DNA of 33,168 bases, taken from positions 1-33,168 of the forward strand of contig VMEE01000096.1 of assembly GCA_009910795.1 (NCBI GenBank). Reading direction: 5' to 3'. Origin of the DNA: Dehalobacter sp. CP (GTDB lineage Bacteria > Bacillota_B > Desulfitobacteriia > Desulfitobacteriales > Syntrophobotulaceae). Positions within the stretch are counted from its first letter, which is position 1, and the number at the start of each line of letters is the position of its first letter. The notes beneath the pieces were generated by a model. That model saw only the letters and a list, made by a program, of their open reading frames with translations. It made no database searches and was not told where the DNA came from. The translations under genes and the position numbers were made by a program. Shown piece after piece: positions 22,217 through 30,460 of this stretch.

Positions 22217-23389
22217 ATGAAACCTTTGGAAGGGATTCGTGTCCTGGATTTAAGCAGAGTCTTGGCTGGACCCTATTGTACAATGTTATTGGCGGACATG
22301 GGAGCAGAAATAGTAAAAATTGAAAGACCGGGCGAAGGTGACGATGCTCGTGCCTTTTCCCCTTTTATCGGAGAAGAAAGCGCTTATTTCATGAGTATAA
22401 ATCGCGGTAAAAAAAGCGTGGTTCTGGATTTTAAAAAAGAAGAGGACATGAAAATATTTTGGGAGTTAATTAAAGAATCAGATATTATAGTCGAAAATTT
22501 CAGGCCAGGAACAATGGAAAAATTGGGTATGGGATATGAAGATATTAAGCTTGCCAATCCGAAAATCATTTACGCCGGCATATCAGGATTTGGGCACACT
22601 GGGCCTTACAGCAAGAGAGCAGCATATGATATGCTCGCTCAAGCCATGAGCGGATTGATGAGCATAACCGGGGAGCCCGGAGGACCGCCGGTAAGAGTCG
22701 GAACTTCTATCGGAGACATTACTGCAGCTCTTTTTGGAACAATTGGTATTCTATTGGCCTTAAATGTCCGCAATAAAACTGGCTTAGGTCAAAAAGTCGA
22801 TGTGGCTATGCTTGATTCCCAAGTCGCAATTCTTGAAAATGCTATAGCCCGTTATGAAGTGACCGGGAAGGTACCCGGGCCCATAGGTACGCGCCATCCA
22901 TCAATTGCCCCGTTCCAAGGATTCCCGACCAAAGATTACTATGTTATCATACCGTGTGGAAATGATGCATTGTGGGAGAAATTTTGCCGTGTTTTAGGCA
23001 TGGATGATTTTCGGAATGACCCTCGCTTCAAAACAAACAAAGACAGGATTGAACATGTGGATGAATTGGAAGAGATCATTGCTTCGATAACAAAAACGAA
23101 GACAACAGATCAGTGGGTAGACTTGTTAAATGAAGCAGGACACCCGGTTGGAGTAATAAATACGGTCGATAAAGTTGTGAATGATCCGCAGATCAATGCT
23201 CGGGATATGATTGTTGAATTGGAACACTCCAAGGCAGGAAAAATAAGAGTGGCTGGGAACCCCATCAAACTTTCACTTACACCGGGAGAAGTGAGCAAAC
23301 CATCTCCTATCTTAGGAGAACACACGCGAGAAATATTGAAAAATGTCTTAGGTTGGTCAGAGGAAAGAATTAATAAGCATATGAAATGA
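22217..23389 (+). CDS. CaiB/BaiF (family III) CoA-transferase
   Basis: A 390-aa family III CoA-transferase, which swaps CoA between an acyl-CoA and a free acid on a knotted dimer. The catalytic aspartate is D138 in AYDMLAQAMSG. LDLSRVLAGPYCTMLLADMGAEIVKIE at the N-terminus and VENFRPGTMEKLG (92-104) are family signatures. Its length is typical of formyl-CoA transferase-like members. GAGGAGG precedes the ATG. The Mrp ATPase gene follows 64 bases later. The substrate is not determined; oxalate, carnitine, benzylsuccinate and bile-acid enzymes all share these motifs. Confidence 0.92.
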   Translation: MKPLEGIRVLDLSRVLAGPYCTMLLADMGAEIVKIERPGEGDDARAFSPFIGEESAYFMSINRGKKSVVLDFKKEEDMKIFWELIKESDIIVENFRPGTMEKLGMGYEDIKLANPKIIYAGISGFGHTGPYSKRAAYDMLAQAMSGLMSITGEPGGPPVRVGTSIGDITAALFGTIGILLALNVRNKTGLGQKVDVAMLDSQVAILENAIARYEVTGKVPGPIGTRHPSIAPFQGFPTKDYYVIIPCGNDALWEKFCRVLGMDDFRNDPRFKTNKDRIEHVDELEEIIASITKTKTTDQWVDLLNEAGHPVGVINTVDKVVNDPQINARDMIVELEHSKAGKIRVAGNPIKLSLTPGEVSKPSPILGEHTREILKNVLGWSEERINKHMK

Positions 23390-23453
23390 GTTTTTATCTG
23401 AAATATTTAAAAATGGAAGCTTTCTTAGACATATCAATGGAGGTGGTCAATAG

Positions 23454-24278
23454 ATGACTGAATGTAACGGAATGTGCAGCGGCTGTGCTGAAATGGGAAA
23501 TAGTAATTGTGCGGCAGGAAACCAGCCTAAAGCATCCGAATTGAATGATATCAAGCATGTGATTGCCGTGGTAAGCGGTAAAGGGGGAGTCGGAAAATCG
23601 ACTGTCACCGCAATGCTTGCCTCAGGTTTAAACAACAAAGGTTATAAAGTGGGGATACTTGATGCAGACATAACCGGTCCAAGTATCCCTAAGCTCTTTG
23701 GGACCAAGGGTGATCCACAGGTCACTGAATTTGGGCTGCTGCCTCTAACCAGTGATGAGGGAATTGAGATAATGTCGATCAATTTACTGCTGGAAAACGA
23801 AGATGAACCGGTTATTTGGAGAGGGCCAGTGATTTCCGGGGTAATAAAGCAGTTTTGGGAGGAGGTAATATGGGGAGATCTGGATTTTTTGATCGTAGAT
23901 TTACCACCCGGTACTGGAGATGCTCCGTTAACGGTAATGCAGGCATTACCTCTCAGCGGTGCGGTTATAGTGACTTCTCCTCAGGATCTGGCTGTTATGG
24001 TGGTCAAAAAAGCGGTCAAGATGACTCGCAAAATGGACGTTCCTATTTTAGGGATAATTGAAAACATGAGCTATTTTGAATGTGCAGAATGCGAACGGAT
24101 ATTCCATCCGTTTGGTGAAGGGAAGGCAGAAATATTAGCTGATGAACTAGAAATACCTTTACTGGGAAAGGTCCCTCTAAAGTCGGAGATCAGCATTAGC
24201 GGAGATGCCGGACGAAGCGGTAAGGCAGCGGATATAGAATATATTGACTTGGATATATTAATTTCAAGACTTTCATGA
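23454..24278 (+). CDS. mrp: Mrp/NBP35-family iron-sulfur carrier ATPase
   Basis: A 274-aa P-loop ATPase that holds and delivers [4Fe-4S] clusters to apoproteins. The P-loop is SGKGGVGKST (41-50) with the ParA-type lysine. DADITGPSIPK (70-80) and VDLPPGTGD (148-156) are clear. C210 and C213 (FECAEC) give the dimer-bridging cluster site. An N-terminal cysteine set (C4, C8, C11, C19) resembles that of NBP35-type proteins, consistent with an anaerobe rich in Fe-S enzymes. GGAGGTGG precedes the ATG. The stop codon lies inside a long hairpin. Confidence 0.92.
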   Translation: MTECNGMCSGCAEMGNSNCAAGNQPKASELNDIKHVIAVVSGKGGVGKSTVTAMLASGLNNKGYKVGILDADITGPSIPKLFGTKGDPQVTEFGLLPLTSDEGIEIMSINLLLENEDEPVIWRGPVISGVIKQFWEEVIWGDLDFLIVDLPPGTGDAPLTVMQALPLSGAVIVTSPQDLAVMVVKKAVKMTRKMDVPILGIIENMSYFECAECERIFHPFGEGKAEILADELEIPLLGKVPLKSEISISGDAGRSGKAADIEYIDLDILISRLS

Positions 24279-24321
24279 TAATAATAAGGAGACCTTTATG
24301 GTCCCCTTATTATTATCATGA
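24273..24321. terminator. long hairpin overlapping the mrp stop codon
   Basis: Two 22-base arms (24273-24294 and 24300-24321) pair with a single mismatch around a 5-base loop. The mrp stop TGA (24276-24278) is in the left arm. No T-run follows on either strand, so it may act as an RNA end-protecting structure rather than a classical terminator. Confidence 0.6.
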
Positions 24322-24615
24322 ACGGACTATATTAAATGGAGTATATGAAATTATGTAAATTTAATTTGATGAAAATATGATAAATATGTAAAGACAAGAA
24401 TTTAAGAAATATAAATATTTAAAAAAGAATATAGAAAGATATAATAATTATGCTAAAGAAGTAGTAATTGTTACAAATTTGTTTTTATATTAGTATTCAT
24501 TTATAATTAGGATGAGCTTGCCCAAGTGCAAGTCTTGGTTAAAAGAACGTTGAATTATGTTGCGCATGGAAATTATTATTTAGAAGATATCAAAGCAAGA
24601 TTGGAGGAGATATCC
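24322..24615. other. AT-rich gap with no gene recognised
   Basis: About 290 bases, very rich in A and T, before the GntR gene. The frame of that gene stays open back to 24526, but without a ribosome binding site there. Short repeats such as CTTGC-N6-GCAAG around 24518-24533 are seen, but no convincing operator, RNA or promoter. Confidence 0.5.
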
Positions 24616-25296
24616 TTGGAAGAAAGAACTTCCCTGAAGATAAAGCTCGATTCATTTAGGCCCTTGGGTGAAATGGTTTATGAGTCGCTGCGGGATGCTA
24701 TCGTCAACCAGGATCTGAAGCCAGGAGAGAGACTTCGGGATACTGATTTGGCTGATGAAATAGGCGTGAGCCGGACTCCCGTCAGAGAAGCCATTCGAAG
24801 ATTGGAAATGGAAGGCTATGTAACAATTCAGCCGCGCAAAGGTGCTTATGTAGCTGGTTTATCCAGTAAAGATATTAACGAAGTATTTGAGATAAGATCC
24901 GAGCTGGAGTCTTTGGCGGCCAGTTTGGCTGCTTTAAGAGCGACCGACGAAGACATCAATGAATTAAGGGCTGCAATGGAATATGAGGCTGATATTTTTG
25001 GAAGCAGCGATCTAATAAAAACTATTGAAGAGGATACGAAATTACACGAATTGATTTTCAAAGCATCTAAAAACAAGAGATTGTTAGCAATGGTCAAAGA
25101 CTTGCGGGAACAGGTACAGAGATTTAGAACAACAACATTGGCTGTACCGGGAAGAATGAAATTTGCTCATGAAGAGCATAATAAAGTAATTGAAGCAATA
25201 ATCAATCGTGATTCCGAGGCAGCACGGAAAGCGGCGAAAGAGCACATTGAAAGTGCAAAAGCTGCGTTGCTGGAAGTCATAAGTTATCAGAAATAA
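24616..25296 (+). CDS. GntR-family regulator, FCD (FadR-like) type
   Basis: A 226-aa regulator. The N-terminal winged helix includes LRDAIVNQDLKPGERL, then LADEIGVSRTPVREAIRRLE and the wing RKGAYVAGLS. The all-helical C-terminal FCD ligand domain has the expected metal-type histidines (TKLHELIF, HEEHNKVIEAI, KEHIESA). TTG 24616 is chosen because GGAGGAGAT stands seven bases before it and the protein then has the same length as the second GntR protein. FCD regulators respond to small organic acids, and CoA-ester-related genes lie upstream. The target is unknown. It converges on the second GntR gene across a shared terminator. Confidence 0.88.
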   Translation: MEERTSLKIKLDSFRPLGEMVYESLRDAIVNQDLKPGERLRDTDLADEIGVSRTPVREAIRRLEMEGYVTIQPRKGAYVAGLSSKDINEVFEIRSELESLAASLAALRATDEDINELRAAMEYEADIFGSSDLIKTIEEDTKLHELIFKASKNKRLLAMVKDLREQVQRFRTTTLAVPGRMKFAHEEHNKVIEAIINRDSEAARKAAKEHIESAKAALLEVISYQK

Positions 25297-25330
25297 AAGA
25301 CTCGTGACCTTTGGGTCACGAGTCTTTTTT
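25295..25330. terminator. bidirectional terminator shared by two gntR genes
   Basis: AAAAGACTCGTGACC (25295-25309) pairs perfectly with GGTCACGAGTCTTTT (25314-25328) around a 4-base loop, with T-runs on both strands. The right arm also encodes the last codons and stop of the minus-strand gntR gene. Confidence 0.92.
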
Positions 25331-25996
25331 ATCTTCCATCCTTTTTTTAATGTTTAAATACGCCTTCCGCACATGGTCGGAAACAGCTTGCTCTGCCTCG
25401 TTCGCTTTATTTTCAAGCAGACTCTGAAGTATAGCGCGATGTTCACAAAGAGTTTTGTCAAGGCGGGCAGGTATTTGCAGCGATTCCATTCGTGCAAGTT
25501 GAATATATTGGTGAAGATTGCTGAGCGTGAGATTAAGTATCTTGCTGCCGGATGCTTCATAAATTATATGGTGGAATTGATTATCAAGGTTTGCTACTTC
25601 GTCAAAATCTCCGCGTTTTGCGTAAAACTCCATAAGGTCAAAAAGCTTCTGCAGTTCCTTCTTTTCACTATCGCTGATGCGTTCTGCTGCCCAGCGAGCT
25701 GCAAGACCTTCGACCAGCTGGCGTATATCATATATGTCCTGGACATCCTTGCTTGATATACCTACGACAACCGCTCCTTTATTTGGTGTAGCCTCCAAAA
25801 GGCCTTCCTGTTCTAGTAAACGGACGGCCTCGCGAATAGGAGTGCGACTGACGCCAAGTTCTTCGGCTAGCTTAGATTCAACCAAACTCTCACCAGGTTT
25901 GTAGACACCAGTTATTATCTGTGCCTTGATGTACTTTAAAATTTTATGGCGCAGTGAAGAGTCGTGGATCAATGATAAATCAGTTTCTTTTGACAT
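25316..25996 (-). CDS. GntR-family regulator, FCD type
   Basis: A 226-aa second FadR-like regulator. The winged helix has ITGVYKPGESLVESKLAEEL, then GVSRTPIREAVRLLEQEG and the wing NKGAVVVGIS. The FCD domain carries DNQFHHIIYEAS, EHRAILQSL and SDHVRKAYLN with the metal-type histidines. It starts three bases after the aminotransferase stop on the same strand, so it is probably the second gene of that operon and may control it. Its stop codon lies within the terminator hairpin. It resembles the neighbouring GntR protein in layout but is clearly diverged, so this is not a recent duplication. Confidence 0.88.
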   Translation of the reverse strand: MSKETDLSLIHDSSLRHKILKYIKAQIITGVYKPGESLVESKLAEELGVSRTPIREAVRLLEQEGLLEATPNKGAVVVGISSKDVQDIYDIRQLVEGLAARWAAERISDSEKKELQKLFDLMEFYAKRGDFDEVANLDNQFHHIIYEASGSKILNLTLSNLHQYIQLARMESLQIPARLDKTLCEHRAILQSLLENKANEAEQAVSDHVRKAYLNIKKRMEDKKDS

Positions 25997-25999
25997 ATA

Positions 26000-27181
26000 C
26001 TATGCCCCCGTTTTATATTTCAAAAGAAAAAGGCCAACGCGTTTTCCGGCTTCATAAAGGGTGGATGCATCTTTAACAAGACCGATGCGGACATAACCCT
26101 CACCATGTTCACCGAATGCATTGCCTGGAACGATAGCTACACCGGTTTCCTGCAACAATTCACGGCAGAAGGACAAGGAAGAAGAGAAACCTTCAGGTAT
26201 TTTTGCCCAAATAAACATTGATGCCATGGGTTTAGGAATTGACCAACCGTATTTAGCCAAAACATCGATCAAAACATCACGGCGTGCTTGATAGGCCATA
26301 GCGTTTTTTGTTACGCATTCTTCCGAACCATTCAACGCAGCGACAGCTGCTAGCTGCACAGGACGAAAAATACCATAGTCGATATTACTTTTTAGTTTAC
26401 GCAAGGCATCGATCATTTCTGCATTTCCCACAACAAATCCCAGACGACACCCGGCTAGGTTAAATGTCTTTGATATCGAATGGAATTCAACGCCAACATC
26501 AAATGATCCTTGAACTTGAAGGAAACTGGTATTTTTAAAACCGTCATAAGACAATTCAGAATAGGCAAAATCATGACAAATCTTTATGTCATATTCCTTT
26601 GCAAAATCGACCGCTTGTTGAAAAAAGCCTATTGAAGCTGTAGCAGCGTGAGGGTTGCTCGGATAGTTCAGGATCATGATCCGTGCTTTTTTGCACACTT
26701 CGGTAGGGATGGCAGCAAAGTCAGGCAGAAAATCATTACTGGCCAAAAGTGGCATTTTATAAAGAACTGCCCCAGCCAAAAGCGGACCGGCAAAATATAT
26801 AGGATAACCTGGGTCAGGAACAATAACGGTCTCGCCATCGTTAATGAGCGCTAAAAACAGGTGGGATAAGCCATCCTGTGAACCCATTAAAGAAAGGATT
26901 TCTTTGTCGGGGTCCGGATTTACGGAGTATTTTTTTGCATACCATGAGGCGACAGCAAGCTTAAGCTCTTGTATCCCCTCGGTCAGAGTATAACCATAAT
27001 TGGAGTCTTCTGCAACAGAATCGATCAGCACTTGTTTGACATGTTTTGGCGGAGGCATATCCGGGCTGCCAACACTCAGGTCGATTATTTCGTGTCCTCG
27101 TCCTGAGCTTTCCCTGATTTGTAGATTTATTTCCGAAAAGATTCCCGGCTGGAGTCTAGCCAGACGATCGGCTTCGATCAT
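26000..27181 (-). CDS. class I/II aminotransferase (DapL/AspC-like)
   Basis: A 393-aa fold type I PLP aminotransferase. SVGSPDMPPPKHV (36-48), YGYTLTEGI (62-70), MGSQDGLSHL (99-108), PDPGYPIY (122-129), NYPSNPHAAT (172-181), HDFAYSEL (203-210) and the PLP lysine K238 in SISKTFNLAGCRLG are present. A C-terminal YVRIGLV supplies the carboxylate-binding arginine. It resembles LL-diaminopimelate aminotransferase-like and other alanine/aspartate-type enzymes; the amino acid cannot be fixed. AGGTGAT precedes the ATG. It is the first gene of an operon with the GntR regulator and is divergent from a LysR regulator. Confidence 0.88.
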   Translation of the reverse strand: MIEADRLARLQPGIFSEINLQIRESSGRGHEIIDLSVGSPDMPPPKHVKQVLIDSVAEDSNYGYTLTEGIQELKLAVASWYAKKYSVNPDPDKEILSLMGSQDGLSHLFLALINDGETVIVPDPGYPIYFAGPLLAGAVLYKMPLLASNDFLPDFAAIPTEVCKKARIMILNYPSNPHAATASIGFFQQAVDFAKEYDIKICHDFAYSELSYDGFKNTSFLQVQGSFDVGVEFHSISKTFNLAGCRLGFVVGNAEMIDALRKLKSNIDYGIFRPVQLAAVAALNGSEECVTKNAMAYQARRDVLIDVLAKYGWSIPKPMASMFIWAKIPEGFSSSLSFCRELLQETGVAIVPGNAFGEHGEGYVRIGLVKDASTLYEAGKRVGLFLLKYKTGA

Positions 27182-27270
27182 GAGATATCACCTGTTTCGT
27201 TTGTATATAGCAAATACTTTTCTATTCTAAAACATAAATTCCTTTGTATAAAATAAATAAATTTATCCTA

Positions 27271-27279
27271 TGCTATAAT
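27271..27279 (+). promoter_or_regulatory. lysR promoter, extended -10
   Basis: TGCTATAAT is a near-ideal extended -10 box (TG-N-TATAAT); start near 27286. ATAAATTTAT just upstream (about 27256-27265) is a palindrome that could be part of a LysR site in the shared divergent promoter region. Confidence 0.55.
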
Positions 27280-27307
27280 GAAGCAAAAAGTATTAGGAGT
27301 AAATAAA

Positions 27308-28189
27308 ATGATTGGTCTGAAGCATTTAAAGGCATTTGTCACGGTGGCCGAAAGAAAAAATTTTACAAAAGCGGCGGAAGCATTGTACCAGTCACAACCT
27401 GCACTGAGCATTCAAATCAAGAATTTGGAAGACAGCTTACAGGCAAAACTTGTTGAACGCAAGGACAAAGAAATCATATTAACTGACGCAGGGAAAATAT
27501 TTTATACCACAGCAAAAGATATACTTGCAGCATATGATAGAGCTATTGAGGATATGGATGAGTTGAAAGGATTACACAAAGGCTGCTTGTGTTTAGGCGC
27601 CGGCACGCTGCCGGGAGAATATATATTGCCAGAGTTATTGAAGAGATTCAAAGCAAAGTATCCTCAGATAAGGGTTGACCTAAAAATAGCTGCTTCAGGA
27701 GAGATATTGGAAGACTTAAAGAACAGAAAGATCCATATTGGTTTTGTAAGTATCCTGTCAAATGAACCTATATTTGAAGCAAAGCTATTTCGTAAAGACA
27801 AGCTGGTTTTGATACTTCCTCCAAATGAGACAACGGAAATAAACTGGGATCATTTCCCTGTTAAGAGGCTCATTTTGAGGGAAGCAGGCTCAGGGACAAG
27901 AAAAGCTGTGGAAGATTACCTGAAAAAAAGAGTTGGGATCACCAGAGTAATCCCCGGAATTGAAATAGGCAGCACAAGAGCAATAATTAATATGGTCGCT
28001 GCCGGGCTAGGAATAAGTTATGTTTCAGAATGGGCTGCAAATGAAGCGATCCTGCTTGGAAAAATCAAGACCACATCCAGTGAAGAAGACACAATATCTC
28101 GTCAACTATATGCAACTACTCTATGTGGGAGCTATATGAGTTATGCGGCTAAAGCTTTTCTAGATTTAGCCATGAATGACTCCGTATGA
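27308..28189 (+). CDS. LysR-family transcriptional regulator
   Basis: A 293-aa regulator. The N-terminal winged helix spans residues 1-60 (LKHLKAFVTVAERKNFTKAAEAL, then QSQPALSIQIKNLE). A two-lobed ligand-binding domain follows, with LPGEYILPELLKRFKAKYPQ and LILREAGSGTRKAVEDYL. The latter block is shared with CysB/CysL-type members that sense sulfur or small anions. ATG 27308 is preferred, with TAGGAGT nine bases upstream; an in-frame ATG at 27278 would add ten residues but has no ribosome binding site. It is divergent from the aminotransferase gene, its likely target. Its last 24 bases overlap the end of pheA on the other strand. Confidence 0.88.
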   Translation: MIGLKHLKAFVTVAERKNFTKAAEALYQSQPALSIQIKNLEDSLQAKLVERKDKEIILTDAGKIFYTTAKDILAAYDRAIEDMDELKGLHKGCLCLGAGTLPGEYILPELLKRFKAKYPQIRVDLKIAASGEILEDLKNRKIHIGFVSILSNEPIFEAKLFRKDKLVLILPPNETTEINWDHFPVKRLILREAGSGTRKAVEDYLKKRVGITRVIPGIEIGSTRAIINMVAAGLGISYVSEWAANEAILLGKIKTTSSEEDTISRQLYATTLCGSYMSYAAKAFLDLAMNDSV

Positions 28190-29005
28190 TCCTAGCGAAC
28201 GAAGAAGGATCGTTTTACCTGAAAGATTACACATGACCTGTTTTAAATTCTGATCACTTTCTCCTGCTTCACAATCAATAAAAAAAATATAATTGCCCAG
28301 TTCTTTTTTCGCTGGACGGGATTCGATCCTCGTCAAATTAATGTTATATTTCGCAAATTCCCCCAATGCTTCATAAAGACTTCCCGGACGGTCTTTTTTC
28401 ATCCCCAGCACGAGCGAAGTCTTAGTGGTGGGACCTTTAAAAGGTTCTCTGCCAACTACAAAAAAACGAGTCTGATTGTTTTTATAATCACCAATATTTT
28501 TTGCAATTACCGGGACATTGTAGATTATATGGCTATTCCACGAGGCAATGGCAGCCAAACCGCTTACACCAGAAGAAACCTTCGAGGCTGCCTCGGAAGT
28601 GCTCGAGGTTTCACATAGTTCAGCGTCAGGCAGAAATTGCTCAAGAAAAGATCGACATTGTGCCAGTGCCTGAGGATGTGACAAAACAGTTTTTATTTGC
28701 TGCAGGTCTTGGCTGTGCGAAATCAGGTGATGCTCAATATCCAAAACGATTTCTTGCTGTATATATAAATTTAACTCATGAGCAAGAATATCAAGTGTGA
28801 TATGCACAGAACCTTCAATTGAATTTTCAGCAGGAACGACCCCGAAAGAATAAATGCCTTCCTGAATTGCATAAAGAATCCCCGGGATGGTTGTACAAGC
28901 AACAAGAGAAGTTTGTTTAGAGCCGAATGCCTTCTTTCGAGCTATCGCCGCTTGTTCACAAAAAGAACCTTCAGGACCGAGATAAGCAATAGTATTTGTT
29001 TTCAT
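28166..29005 (-). CDS. pheA: prephenate dehydratase
   Basis: A 279-aa single-function prephenate dehydratase, which turns prephenate into phenylpyruvate for phenylalanine synthesis. The catalytic domain shows YLGPEGSFCEQAA (8-20), VVPAENSIEGSV (56-67) and the TRF motif T179-R180-F181 in NNQTRFFVVG. The ACT regulatory domain spans about 196-272, with the phenylalanine-sensing ESRP (228-231). No chorismate mutase domain is fused. The ATG overlaps the aroF stop (ATGA), so the two are cotranslated under the T-box leader. Convergent with lysR with a 24-bp overlap. Confidence 0.95.
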   Translation of the reverse strand: MKTNTIAYLGPEGSFCEQAAIARKKAFGSKQTSLVACTTIPGILYAIQEGIYSFGVVPAENSIEGSVHITLDILAHELNLYIQQEIVLDIEHHLISHSQDLQQIKTVLSHPQALAQCRSFLEQFLPDAELCETSSTSEAASKVSSGVSGLAAIASWNSHIIYNVPVIAKNIGDYKNNQTRFFVVGREPFKGPTTKTSLVLGMKKDRPGSLYEALGEFAKYNINLTRIESRPAKKELGNYIFFIDCEAGESDQNLKQVMCNLSGKTILLRSLGSYGVIHG

Positions 29006-30021
29006 ATTATCAGTTCCCTGTTTACTGCTCTAGATACCGGGGCGAGACTTTGCATCAGTTTATCAAAAGTCTCGGCATTAAGTGATTGTGGTCCATCACA
29101 TAATGCTTCCGCGGGATTGGGATGGACCTCGATTAGTAGACCGTCAGCACCGCTGGCTACAGCGCCTAGCGCCATTGGCTGGACCCAACGCCACTTCCCG
29201 GTTGAATGACTCGGGTCGACAATGATCGGAAGATGAGTCAACTGTTTGATAGCTGGAATGGCAGATAGGTCGAGTGTATTGCGGGTATATGTTTCGAAAG
29301 TTCGGATACCGCGTTCACATAAAATTACATTAGGGTTGCCTTCTTTAAGAATGTATTCCGCAGCAAGTATCCATTCCTCGATGGAGGCAGATATTCCTCT
29401 TTTCAGTACTATTGGTTTGCCTGCTTGGGCAACTTGTTGGAGCAGTGAATAATTCTGCATATTACGAGCGCCGATCTGCATTATATCGGCATAATCCAAA
29501 GCCATTTCAAGACTACGGGCGTCTATTACCTCCGTAATTATTGGCATGCCGGTTATTTCTCTGGCTAAAGCCAGATACTCCAACCCTTTTTTCTCAAGCC
29601 CTTGGAAGGAATAAGGCGAAGAACGTGGTTTAAATGCACCTCCACGTAATATTTTTGCCCCGGACTTTTTAACTATTCTAGCACTTTCGAGCAATTGCTC
29701 CCTGTTTTCAACTGCACAAGGACCAGCCATAACAATGATCTCTGTTGAACCTATGTATAGATCACCCACCTGTACCACGGTATCGTGAGGCTTGAACTCC
29801 CGGCTGGCCAGTTTGTAAGGAGCGAGAATCGGAATTACTTTTTCAACGCCCTCAAGAGATTCGATTGGAATATCGATAAGTCTGGATTTGTCCCCTACAG
29901 CTCCAACGATTGTTTTTTCCGTGCCACGTACGATTTCAGTTACAAAACCTTTGTCATTCAATAATTTTATAACTCTTTGAAGATTTCTTTCGTCCTCGGA
30001 ATTATTTAACACAACGATCAT
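29002..30021 (-). CDS. aroF: DAHP synthase, type I-beta with N-terminal regulatory domain
   Basis: A 339-aa 3-deoxy-7-phosphoheptulonate synthase, first enzyme of the shikimate pathway (phosphoenolpyruvate plus erythrose 4-phosphate). Residues 1-70 form the ferredoxin-like extension (MIVVLNNSEDERNLQRVI) found in the Thermotoga/Clostridia subtype, where it binds aromatic feedback inhibitors. The barrel begins near residue 95 with MAGPCAVE (98-105, metal cysteine C102), then LRGGAFKPRSSPYSFQG, and ends with PIIVDPSHSTGK. The ATG at 30021 has AAGGGGG upstream; the frame stays open into the leader, but that part overlaps the T-box. It forms an operon with pheA. Confidence 0.95.
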   Translation of the reverse strand: MIVVLNNSEDERNLQRVIKLLNDKGFVTEIVRGTEKTIVGAVGDKSRLIDIPIESLEGVEKVIPILAPYKLASREFKPHDTVVQVGDLYIGSTEIIVMAGPCAVENREQLLESARIVKKSGAKILRGGAFKPRSSPYSFQGLEKKGLEYLALAREITGMPIITEVIDARSLEMALDYADIMQIGARNMQNYSLLQQVAQAGKPIVLKRGISASIEEWILAAEYILKEGNPNVILCERGIRTFETYTRNTLDLSAIPAIKQLTHLPIIVDPSHSTGKWRWVQPMALGAVASGADGLLIEVHPNPAEALCDGPQSLNAETFDKLMQSLAPVSRAVNRELII

Positions 30022-30047
30022 AAGCTTATCCCCCTTAAAATATAATA

Positions 30048-30152
30048 TAAAAAAACCCATAGTCGTCCATACTGGGACGAAACTATGGGTTCCGCGATAC
30101 CACCCTACTTGATGCATATTATGATTATTATGCATCCACTCAATAGGTACAG
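30048..30152 (-). ncRNA. T-box module 2 (Stem III, antiterminator, terminator)
   Basis: A second T-box sequence, AGGGUGGUAUCGCGG (complement of 30092-30106), follows a Stem III-like hairpin GAUGCAU/AUGCAUC. The antiterminator pairs CGGAAC with GUUUCG and GGG with CCC. The competing terminator pairs AACCCAUAGU with ACUAUGGGUU (30054-30063 and 30082-30091), with an inner CGUCC/GGACG stem, and ends in seven U. No Stem I precedes this module. It begins with CUGUACCU and GAGUGGAU, as module 1 does. Confidence 0.85.
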
Positions 30153-30167
30153 GATCTCTCTTGAAAC

Positions 30168-30264
30168 AAAAAACCCCCGCCCCGAGGGACGGAAGTCATC
30201 TTCCGCGATACCACCCTTGTTGATAGATACAACAGATTCTATCCACTCATGAGCTAAGGTACAG
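30168..30264 (-). ncRNA. T-box module 1 (Stem III, antiterminator, terminator)
   Basis: T-box sequence AGGGUGGUAUCGCGG (complement of 30203-30217). The antiterminator is AGGG/CCCU and CGGAAG/CUUCCG, with the UGGU bulge that would pair with a tRNA ending ACCA, as in tRNA-Phe and tRNA-Tyr. The rival terminator is GACUUCCGUCC/GGGCGGGGGU with a CUCG loop and six U (30168-30197). A hairpin GAUAG/CUAUC precedes it. Confidence 0.88.
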
Positions 30265-30341
30265 ATAATCCAATACCCCTTCTTTTTAACGGTAGAAGCT
30301 TCCGGCGCGGGCTAGCATAACAGCTTTGACCCTTGCAGTTT

Positions 30342-30430
30342 GGAAGGGAACTTCGATCGCCTATAGCCAAAAGTGCTCACAGTCGCGTCACTTTTTCCCT
30401 GAAGACTCATCAACGATTTACTTTTCTTCC
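30342..30430 (-). ncRNA. T-box Stem I with UUC (Phe) specifier
   Basis: On the minus strand, GGAAG (30430-30426) pairs with CUUCC (30346-30342). Above it come UUGAU/AUCGA, GUCU/AGGC, the AGGGA bulge motif and a distal stem AAAAGUG/CACUUUU. The internal loop opposite AGUA holds UUC at 30350-30348, a phenylalanine codon, which suits aroF-pheA. The folding is by hand. The base after the specifier is C rather than the usual purine. Confidence 0.75.
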
Positions 30431-30460
30431 GCATTACTTTTTTATTTATAATTAATACGT

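Noticed and set aside
24469..24485. Third HcpR-like site (TAATTGTTACAAATT) before the first GntR gene
   Set aside because: Only one half (GTTAC) matches, and the opposite half is not at the N4 spacing.
24526..24615. Longer N-terminus for the first GntR protein (GTG 24526)
   Set aside because: No ribosome binding site stands before it. TTG 24616 has GGAGGAGAT and gives the usual length.
24616..25996. The two GntR genes as a recent inverted duplication
   Set aside because: Their proteins share the layout and length but differ at most positions outside the helix-turn-helix core.
29002..30135. Longer aroF start 38 codons upstream of 30021
   Set aside because: The extra residues would be encoded by the T-box sequence and terminator of the leader; the ATG at 30021 has a good ribosome binding site and matches the family N-terminus.
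30048..30264. Two complete independent T-boxes in tandem
   Set aside because: Only about 60 bases separate terminator 1 from T-box sequence 2, too short for a second Stem I.
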